A DNA stretch of 10,262 bases, from contig CACZQI010000074.1 in assembly GCA_902783345.1 (NCBI GenBank), positions 1-10,262 of the forward strand, read 5' to 3'. Shown here piece after piece: positions 5,984 through 10,262 of this stretch. The stretch comes from an uncultured Erysipelotrichaceae bacterium (GTDB taxonomy: Bacteria > Bacillota_I > Bacilli_A > RF39 > UBA660). Positions within the stretch are counted from its first letter, which is position 1; every line of letters begins with the position of its first letter. The notes beneath the pieces are model-generated. The model worked only from the letters and a program-made list of their open reading frames with translations, was not told the origin of the DNA and ran no database searches. Made by a program: the position numbers and the translations under genes.

Positions 5984-7053
5984 AAATTAGAAACAGTTTT
6001 AACATGTTCACTGTATGTTTTACTAAAATATGTCTTTTTATTTTTATCTGCCACAAAATAATAGTAATCATTTTCTTCTGGCATAATAGCTGCACTAATG
6101 GAAGCAAGTGATGGAGAACAAATTGGGCCTACTGGTAAGCCAATTATTGGGCAAGTAGATTCTGATCTAGTATTATATCCATTACAACTTCTTAAATTAG
6201 CATTTGATAAATCTCTTGAGAAGTCTTTTTGTACCCCATAATAAGTAGTTACATCAGAACCTAATGGTTCACCTCTATTAAGCCTATTATAGAACACTCC
6301 GGCTACCCCTGCTCTATCATTACTAGATGCTCCTTCTAGTTCAATAATTGAGGCAAGTGTTAAAAGCTCATGCGGCGTATAATCAGATACTTCTATTTCA
6401 TTTTTATAAACTTCTAATTTACTTTCCATCGCACTAAGTAATTTATTTGCTATATCATCAATAGTAGAATCTATTTTAAACTCATATGTATCTGGGAAAA
6501 AATAGCCTTCTAATGGATGATAAATCTTTTCATCATAAACTGCATCAGTAATAAACCAATATTTTTCGATTTTATCATCAACAAACTCTTTACTATCTAA
6601 ATACTTTATAACATCATCGGCTTTTAAATTTAAAACAGACGCTATTTTATTAGCATAATCAGTAAGTCTTTTACCTTCAATAAATGTAACCGTAATACCA
6701 TTATTTTCAATAGATTTATTGCTATTTAAGATCTCAATTATCTCATTTACATCCATATTTTTAGATAACTGATAAGTACCTGCATATAATTCTTTTGAAG
6801 CATTAAGTTTAATATATACTTTAAAAACTAAAGCATTTTTAATTAATCCCGCTTTTTCTAATTTTTCGGCTATTGAATTCTTAGAAGAACCTTTTTCCAC
6901 CACAAAATTAATGATTGTATCATCATTTTTATTTACTGGTTCTAAATATATTTTACTAATTATCACAAATGCTACTAAAACTAGCACAACCAAAGATAAA
7001 ACAATTAATAAAATTTTATTTATTAAAGGATTTTTCTTTTTATTCTTTAGCAT
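5953..7053 (-). CDS. mltG: Endolytic murein transglycosylase MltG (YrrL)
   Basis: MltG is a membrane-anchored lytic transglycosylase that cuts nascent glycan strands and is thought to set strand length. The protein has 366 residues: a short Lys-rich cytosolic tail (1-11), one membrane helix (about 12-34), a LysM-like segment (about 45-110) with VVEKGSSKNSIAEKL, then the YceG catalytic domain. That domain has LEGYFFPDTYEF (181-192), LTLASIIELEG with catalytic E238, GVFYNRL, YNTR and LPVGPICSPSLASISAAIMP. The Cys pair C290/C301 lies in the external domain. I start at ATG 7051-7053 because GAGG is 6 bases upstream; an in-frame TTG 12 bases earlier has no such site. The start overlaps the end of yrzB by 14 bases. 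It is the last gene of ireB-ruvX-yrzB-mltG. Confidence 0.95.
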   Translation of the reverse strand: MLKNKKKNPLINKILLIVLSLVVLVLVAFVIISKIYLEPVNKNDDTIINFVVEKGSSKNSIAEKLEKAGLIKNALVFKVYIKLNASKELYAGTYQLSKNMDVNEIIEILNSNKSIENNGITVTFIEGKRLTDYANKIASVLNLKADDVIKYLDSKEFVDDKIEKYWFITDAVYDEKIYHPLEGYFFPDTYEFKIDSTIDDIANKLLSAMESKLEVYKNEIEVSDYTPHELLTLASIIELEGASSNDRAGVAGVFYNRLNRGEPLGSDVTTYYGVQKDFSRDLSNANLRSCNGYNTRSESTCPIIGLPVGPICSPSLASISAAIMPEENDYYYFVADKNKKTYFSKTYSEHVKTVSNLKKEGLWFQY

Positions 7054-7324
7054 CTTGAACCTCAATCTTTTTACTTAAATCTTCAAGTATTTTACTAATA
7101 TTTTCCCATTCTTCTTCAGTTTCAATTTTACCTAAAGTAAAATCTTTACCAGTAGGATCATAATAATTGGCATATACTTTTACCTGACCATTATCATCTA
7201 ATGTATTATCAGTAAAAACAATGTAATTTTTATTTAACTTGTTATCTTCAAAAGTAAATAAAACATCACAAATTAGTTCTTCTCCTTTATCATTAACTAT
7301 TTTAAATTGACTTTTGTTTTCCAT
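7040..7324 (-). CDS. yrzB: DUF1292 family protein YrzB
   Basis: This small acidic protein (94 residues) matches the DUF1292/YrzB family: FKIVNDKGEELICDVLFTFE, then NYIVFTDN, then VKVYANYYDP and a C-terminal EEEWENISKILEDL helix. The family is conserved in Bacilli and Clostridia immediately after ruvX and has no established biochemical function. The start ATG directly abuts the TAA of ruvX with no gap, and the Shine-Dalgarno sequence (AAGGATGGTG) lies inside the last codons of ruvX. Co-translation with ruvX is therefore expected. Confidence 0.93.
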   Translation of the reverse strand: MENKSQFKIVNDKGEELICDVLFTFEDNKLNKNYIVFTDNTLDDNGQVKVYANYYDPTGKDFTLGKIETEEEWENISKILEDLSKKIEVQDAKE

Positions 7325-7735
7325 TTATTTCACCATCCTTAAATATGTATCTAATATAATACATGCTGCCATTTCATCAATTACTTTTTTACGTTTTTCT
7401 CTGCGAACATCAGCATTTATTAATACATTTTCTGCTTCAACTGTCGATAATCTTTCATCAACTAAATTTACATCTAGATTAACTTTTTCTTCTAATAATT
7501 TTTTAAAATTTAAACTTCTTTCTGAGGCAAATCCCATACTATTATTCATATTTTTAGGAAGACCTAAAACTAAGCATTCAATTTTTTCTTTATTTATAAT
7601 TTCAACTAATTCATTAATTAACTCATTAATATCATTATATCTAAGTACTTTATAAGGAGACGCTATTAAACCATTTTTATCTGATATAGCAAGACCTAGT
7701 GTTTTAGTCCCTAAATCCATTCCTAAACATTTCAT
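7325..7735 (-). CDS. ruvX: YqgF/RuvX family RNase H-fold nuclease (YrrK)
   Basis: This 136-residue protein has the RNase H-like fold of the YqgF family, linked to trimming of the 16S rRNA 5' end (putative pre-16S nuclease). It has also been called a Holliday junction resolvase. The N-terminal CLGMDLGTKTLGLAISD carries the first catalytic Asp (D7). LVLGLPKNMN is the conserved central strand, LVDERLSTVEAE (91-102) the second acidic block, and KVIDEMAACIILDTYL (117-132) the third, with D120. The set is complete, so it should be active. It overlaps the end of ireB by 4 bases (ATGA) and abuts yrzB. The essential-gene neighbourhood ireB-ruvX-yrzB is the classic Bacillota one. Confidence 0.95.
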   Translation of the reverse strand: MKCLGMDLGTKTLGLAISDKNGLIASPYKVLRYNDINELINELVEIINKEKIECLVLGLPKNMNNSMGFASERSLNFKKLLEEKVNLDVNLVDERLSTVEAENVLINADVRREKRKKVIDEMAACIILDTYLRMVK

Positions 7736-7977
7736 ATTTCTAAATAACTTTCTAATAGAGCTAAAATAATTTTTTCTCTTTCAAGTTTAATTATTTTATT
7801 TCGAGAATTTTTATAAGAAGTAATATAAATTGGATTACCACTTATTAAATAACCAACTAATTGGTTTAGAGGATTATAACCTTTTTCTCTTAAAGCATTA
7901 ACTACTTCAGTAAGTACTTTATTTACCTCAGCACGTTTCATTTCATAGAAATCAAAAGATTGGGTTTTCTCTAACAT
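7732..7977 (-). CDS. ireB: IreB (DUF965, YrzL) regulatory phosphoprotein
   Basis: The protein has 81 residues with the family signature EKGYNPLNQLVGYLISGNPIYI (31-52) and the following NSRNKIIKLEREKII helix. In Enterococcus faecalis IreB is a substrate of the PASTA-domain kinase IreK and the phosphatase IreP and limits cephalosporin tolerance; the phosphorylated threonines are near the N-terminus. Here Thr5 and Ser7 are the only hydroxyl residues in that tail, a plausible but untested target. I start at ATG 7975-7977 because AGAGGTGGT (7981-7989) is its ribosome binding site; a longer frame from 7995 would place that site inside the gene. It heads the operon with its own promoter. Its TGA overlaps ruvX by 4 bases. 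The usual upstream neighbour alaS is missing. Confidence 0.94.
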   Translation of the reverse strand: MLEKTQSFDFYEMKRAEVNKVLTEVVNALREKGYNPLNQLVGYLISGNPIYITSYKNSRNKIIKLEREKIILALLESYLEI

Positions 7978-7999
7978 ATTACCACCTCTAGACACTTTA

Positions 8000-8028
8000 A
8001 TTTTATCATTTTATTATAATTTATTCAA
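8000..8028 (-). promoter_or_regulatory. Promoter of the ireB-ruvX-yrzB-mltG operon
   Basis: On the minus strand: -35 TTGAAT (8023-8028), 17-base spacer, -10 TAAAAT (8000-8005) preceded by TGA (extended -10). The start near 7993 gives a leader of about 15 bases that is little more than the ribosome binding site. It begins only a few bases after the recO terminator. Confidence 0.75.
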
Positions 8029-8030
8029 TA

Positions 8031-8061
8031 TAAAAAGTCTCTTCGCTTTTTTAGAGACTTT
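8031..8061 (-). terminator. Rho-independent terminator after recO
   Basis: Read on the minus strand, AAAGTCTCT (8053-8061) pairs with AGAGACTTT (8034-8042) around a 10-base loop. A run of five T's (8032-8036) follows. It starts 4 bases after the recO stop codon and separates the era-recO transcript from the ireB operon. Confidence 0.85.
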
Positions 8062-8065
8062 AATT

Positions 8066-8791
8066 TTAACTTACCATTTCTTCTAAAAATTTTTTACTTT
8101 TTAAATATAAACCTGTATATCTATCATAATATGTATTGATAAAATGATTAATATTATTTATAACAATATCACTTATTTTTAAATCACTTATTGAATTAAT
8201 ATCAACTAAATAATACATTCTTAGCATTTTAATAGTTTTATCATCATAAATTATTTCATTTTCATAGCAGTTTTGACAAATATATCCCCCTGCATCAGCA
8301 TCAATTGTAATGATATCACTAGAACTGCCACATTTAATGCAACCATTAAAATTAATACCAACACCCAAATAATCTAAAAGTTTTATTTCAAAAATATTCG
8401 TTAAAATCATTGGATTTAATCCATTATTTATTTTATTTAGGGCGCTAATTAATAAATCATATATTTCACTATTTGGATTTTGTTTCATAACATTGGATGC
8501 TAGTTCACAAAGATAAGTCATATAACTTATTAAAACTATATCTTTTTTTATATTTGTAAAATCATTTATAACATCAGCACTTTTTAAAATACTTAATTTA
8601 TCTTCATGATAGTAGAGGTTAAATTCAGCATAAGTAAGGCTTAATGTTGAACTTCTAAGAGGACTTTTAAGACTTTTAGCGCCTTTAGCCATTACGCCAA
8701 TTAAGCCATCCTTAGTTAAGATATTAATTATCTTACTAGTTTCGCCAAAACTTGTTTCCTTTATAATTATGCCCTCTACTTTTTTTAACAT
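8066..8791 (-). CDS. recO: DNA repair protein RecO
   Basis: RecO works in the RecFOR pathway, annealing complementary strands and helping load RecA on SSB-coated DNA. The protein has 241 residues. The N-terminal OB-fold (about 1-80) opens with VEGIIIKETSFGETSKIINILTKDGL and contains the MAKGAKSLKSPL loop. A helical domain follows, with a four-cysteine zinc site C151-x2-C154 ... C172-x2-C175. All landmarks are intact. The ATG has AGAGG 7 bases upstream; that site overlaps the last codons of the YqzL-like micro-gene, so the two are probably co-translated. A terminator follows at once. In Bacillus glyQS would come next, but here it is replaced by the ireB operon. Confidence 0.95.
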   Translation of the reverse strand: MLKKVEGIIIKETSFGETSKIINILTKDGLIGVMAKGAKSLKSPLRSSTLSLTYAEFNLYYHEDKLSILKSADVINDFTNIKKDIVLISYMTYLCELASNVMKQNPNSEIYDLLISALNKINNGLNPMILTNIFEIKLLDYLGVGINFNGCIKCGSSSDIITIDADAGGYICQNCYENEIIYDDKTIKMLRMYYLVDINSISDLKISDIVINNINHFINTYYDRYTGLYLKSKKFLEEMVS

Positions 8792-8794
8792 ATA

Positions 8795-8872
8795 TTAACC
8801 TCTTTTATATAATAAATAATACTCTATTTTGCCAGTTTTCTTAAACATTTCCCAGGCTTCCTTTTTATCCAT
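8795..8872 (-). CDS. yqzL: YqzL-like micro-protein, 25 aa
   Basis: A short frame, ATG 8870-8872 to TAA 8795-8797, lies exactly where yqzL lies in Bacillus, between era and recO. Its product has the family pattern Trp-x2-Phe-x2-Thr-Gly-x-Ile-x-x-Tyr-Leu-Leu: W7, F10, T13-G14, I16, Y18-Y19-L20-L21-Y22, followed by KRG. Bacillus YqzL is longer by my recollection (about 45-50 residues), so this is a minimal version that ends just after the conserved motif. An in-frame TAA sits directly before the ATG, so the frame cannot be longer. The Shine-Dalgarno sequence is poor: AGAAAGG is about 16 bases away and GGGAT is nearer but weak. The stop is 3 bases before recO and the frame contains recO's ribosome binding site. 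The function of the family is unknown. The motif match and synteny make me fairly sure it is a real gene. Confidence 0.75.
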   Translation of the reverse strand: MDKKEAWEMFKKTGKIEYYLLYKRG

Positions 8873-8878
8873 TTAAAT

Positions 8879-8913
8879 TATCCCACTAACCTTTCTAATT
8901 TTATAGTGGGATA
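8879..8913. other. Hairpin in the era-yqzL gap, not a clear terminator
   Basis: A perfect 10-bp inverted repeat (TATCCCACTA 8879-8888 with TAGTGGGATA 8904-8913) flanks a 15-base loop. No run of T follows on the minus strand (AATTTAAATGG comes next, leading straight into the yqzL ATG) and only a weak one on the plus strand. On a transcript reading through from era, the AGAAAGG candidate ribosome binding site of yqzL would lie in the loop. It may be an RNA-processing or stability element, or a translational switch. Confidence 0.55.
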
Positions 8914-8941
8914 TTTTAGAATGTTTTATTCACTTATTCAA
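8913..8941 (-). promoter_or_regulatory. Possible internal promoter for yqzL-recO
   Basis: On the minus strand TTGAAT (8936-8941, overlapping the era stop) is followed after 17 bases by TAAAAT (8913-8918). These are the same hexamers and spacing as in the ireB promoter, but there is no TG before the -10. A start near 8906 would fall inside the 5' arm of the hairpin, so the short transcript would lack it. Confidence 0.45.
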
Positions 8942-9818
8942 AATCTTTAAAACCTAGCTCTGATAAATATCTTTCTTTATCACGCCAATTTTTAATTGTT
9001 TTAACATATAATTCTAAATAAACTTGTTTATTCAAAAGAGCTTCCATATCTCTTCGCGCTATCGTACCGATTCTTTTAAGCATAGATCCGCCAGAACCAA
9101 TAATAATTTTTTTAAGTGAAGCACGGTCAACAATAATATCGACATACACATCAAAGATATTACCTTTATCTTTCATATGAGTTACAGCGCATGTTACTGA
9201 GTGTGGTACTTCTTCATCAGTTAAATTTAAAACTTTTTCTCTAACAAGTTCTCCTAACATAAACTCTAAACTAGTATTTGTAATTGTTCCATCATCATAA
9301 TATTTAATTTCATCAGTTAAATAACCTTTTAGAAGTTTAATTAAACGAGTTATATTATCATTTTTTAAAGCACTAATTGGAATAATATCTGAAAAATCAT
9401 ATAAATCTTTATATTCATTTATAGCTTTTAAAATACCTTCATCATCTAATTTATCAATCTTATTTAATACTAAAATAACTGGTGTAGAGACATTTTTAAA
9501 GGTTTCAATAATAAATTTATCTCCTCTGCCAGGTGCTTTAGTAGCATCAACGACAAAAAGTATTGCATCAATATCTTCTAAAGACTCATAACTTTGCTTA
9601 TTTAAATATTTTCCTAATTTATCTTGAGGTTTATGAATACCTGGTGTATCTATAAATATAATTTGAACATTTTCATCATTATAAACACCTTGTATAGCAT
9701 TACGAGTTGTTCCTGCTACATCTGACACTATTGCTAAATGAGACCCTAAAATTGTATTCATTAAAGTACTTTTACCTGTATTAGGGCGACCAATTATACT
9801 TACAAATCCCCTTTTCAT
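8934..9818 (-). CDS. era: GTPase Era, 30S ribosome assembly factor
   Basis: Era binds the 3' end of 16S rRNA and couples GTP state to small-subunit maturation. The 294-residue protein has every landmark: P-loop GRPNTGKS (10-17), switch I GTTRN (36-40), G3 DTPG (57-60), G4 NKID (119-122), G5 SAL (149-151), and a C-terminal KH domain. The KH domain shows IIIGSGGSMLKRIG (238-251), and LYVKTIKNWR (270-279) follows it. An ideal AGGAGG (9825-9830) lies 6 bases before the ATG, and the gap to the upstream cdd-like gene is only 10 bases. It is downstream of cdd and upstream of yqzL-recO, as in Bacillus. Confidence 0.97.
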   Translation of the reverse strand: MKRGFVSIIGRPNTGKSTLMNTILGSHLAIVSDVAGTTRNAIQGVYNDENVQIIFIDTPGIHKPQDKLGKYLNKQSYESLEDIDAILFVVDATKAPGRGDKFIIETFKNVSTPVILVLNKIDKLDDEGILKAINEYKDLYDFSDIIPISALKNDNITRLIKLLKGYLTDEIKYYDDGTITNTSLEFMLGELVREKVLNLTDEEVPHSVTCAVTHMKDKGNIFDVYVDIIVDRASLKKIIIGSGGSMLKRIGTIARRDMEALLNKQVYLELYVKTIKNWRDKERYLSELGFKDFE

Positions 9819-9828
9819 ATTTTACCTC

Positions 9829-10197
9829 CTAATAAATATTATTAACTAAATTACCAACCTTAATTATTCTTTCATTACGATTTAAATCGTATAAATAAAC
9901 ACATTTATCTGGCTCAAAAAATTCTAATATCATATCTTTATTAATATATTTTAAATCATTAATGTTATTAGTTCCAACCATAATATAAATTGCTTCAAAA
10001 TCTTTATATTTATATCCAGCAGTTATAGCACGCGCAATAGCAATTTGCTCGGCATATATGGCATCTCTAAAAATTGCATTTTTAACTACTACTCCGCCAA
10101 ATGTTGTTTTATCTTTCATAACAACTATGCTACTAAAACACATATGATCATATGGAGCATAACTATTAGCTAAGAGACTTTCTAATTCACTAACCAT
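9829..10197 (-). CDS. cdd: Cytidine deaminase homologue lacking the zinc-binding residues
   Basis: The 122-residue frame sits in the usual cdd slot directly before era and has the deaminase skeleton: SYAPYD (12-17; usually Y-x-P-Y-S), a GVVVKNA segment (usually G-x-N-x-E-N-A), and IYAEQIAIARAITAGYKY (usually CAER-A-x2-KA-x2-EG). Catalytic E50 is kept, but the cysteine before it is Tyr48. The second zinc motif PCGxCRQ is gone, and NINDLKYINKDMILEFF stands in its place. The Asn and Glu that hold the ribose in NxEN are Val and Lys. Only C20 and C99 remain, neither at a zinc position. I infer that it does not deaminate cytidine by the known mechanism and may be a structural or binding relic. The start is ATG 10195-10197, with GGAGG 6 bases upstream; a longer frame to 10215 would contain that site. 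It is 1 base after the upstream gene's stop. Confidence 0.75.
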   Translation of the reverse strand: MVSELESLLANSYAPYDHMCFSSIVVMKDKTTFGGVVVKNAIFRDAIYAEQIAIARAITAGYKYKDFEAIYIMVGTNNINDLKYINKDMILEFFEPDKCVYLYDLNRNERIIKVGNLVNNIY

Positions 10198-10198
10198 A

Positions 10199-10262
10199 TT
10201 AATCCTCCAAATCAAAAGCGAGTGGGCATAAGTCAGATACTAAATAATCTTGAACTTTACCA
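10199..10262 (-). CDS. C-terminal end of an unidentified upstream gene (partial)
   Basis: Only 20 codons plus a stop (TAA, bases 10199-10201 on the minus strand) are visible, ending in DLCPLAFDLED. The frame is open to the window edge, and the ribosome binding site of the cdd-like gene (GGAGG) lies in its last codons, so it is very likely a coding gene in the same operon. In Bacillus the upstream neighbours are dgkA and ybeY, but this acidic, soluble-looking tail resembles neither by my memory. I do not identify it. Confidence 0.55.
   Translation of the reverse strand, partial: GKVQDYLVSDLCPLAFDLED

Noticed and set aside
7054..7065. TTG start four codons upstream for mltG
   Set aside because: No ribosome binding site fits it, while GAGG is well placed for ATG 7051-7053.
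7314..7655. Plus-strand frame of 113 codons opposite ruvX
   Set aside because: It is antisense to a complete, well-conserved ruvX, is Ser/Phe/Leu-rich as expected for the complement of an AT-rich gene, and has no ribosome binding site.
7978..7995. Six-codon extension of ireB to 7995
   Set aside because: It would place the AGAGGTGGT ribosome binding site inside the gene and start at about the predicted transcription start. IreB proteins begin close to the MLEKT position.
10198..10215. Six-codon extension of the cdd-like gene to 10215
   Set aside because: It would overlap the upstream frame and include the GGAGG site that serves ATG 10195-10197.
197..10215. Use of TGA as tryptophan (Mycoplasma-type code)
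   Set aside because: Trp positions are TGG (for example W7 of the YqzL-like protein), and TGA ends ireB and trhP1 at family-typical lengths with standard overlaps to the next gene.
1..10262. A defence island, prophage, toxin-antitoxin pair or biosynthetic cluster
   Set aside because: Apart from the Asn-rich orphan and the partial gene at the right edge, every gene belongs to a known family, and most are syntenic housekeeping genes. No integrase, transposase, nuclease-immunity pair or repeat array was seen.

Overview
This window is a stretch of bacterial chromosome that is very AT-rich, gene-dense and mostly read from the minus strand. The gene set and order (cdd-era-yqzL-recO; ireB-ruvX-yrzB-mltG; trmR-trhP1-trhP2-greA) are those of Bacillota of the Bacilli type. 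The low GC, short intergenic gaps and trimmed proteins suggest a reduced, probably uncultured, low-GC lineage (RF39-like or Erysipelotrichia-like; this is inference). TGA serves as a stop codon (ireB, trhP1) and tryptophan is encoded by TGG, so the Mycoplasma/Spiroplasma code is not in use. No mobile element, CRISPR array, tRNA or rRNA was seen.

Right-hand block (10262 down to 8031, minus strand): the end of an unidentified gene, a cytidine-deaminase homologue that has lost its zinc ligands, era, a 25-codon YqzL-type micro-gene, and recO, closed by a terminator. The cdd-era-yqzL-recO order is the Bacillus one. Its usual flank, glyQS, is absent. Instead a new promoter starts the next block within a few bases of the terminator.

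Middle block (8028 down to 5947, minus strand): ireB, ruvX, yrzB and mltG, tightly packed with overlapping or abutting ends. This is the Bacillus yrzL-yrrK-yrzB-yrrL cluster without alaS in front. A plus-strand endonuclease/exonuclease/phosphatase gene is then inserted, convergent with mltG and divergent from trmR, and splits the ancestral cluster in two.

Left block (5194 down to 2053, minus strand): trmR, trhP1 and trhP2 overlap one another and form the wobble-uridine 5-methoxyuridine operon. greA follows, with its own promoter in the 3' end of trhP2. The udk gene that sits between trhP2 and greA in Bacillus is missing. Beyond greA lie a convergent plus-strand gene of unknown function (Asn-rich), the divergently transcribed tig (trigger factor), and at the left edge the 3' end of a plus-strand gene that looks like ylbJ.

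The window is largely housekeeping: translation quality control and tRNA modification (tig, trmR, trhP1/2, era, ruvX), transcript cleavage (greA), recombination repair (recO) and envelope growth control (ireB, mltG). I found no convincing new multi-gene system. The items most worth a second look are the zinc-less Cdd homologue held in the cdd slot, the cysteine-free TrhP1, the micro-YqzL too short for ordinary gene calling, the Asn-rich orphan with its interleaved promoter, and the EEP gene inserted in the conserved cluster. No stretch over about 150 bases lacks a gene, and each gap is described under its promoters or terminators.
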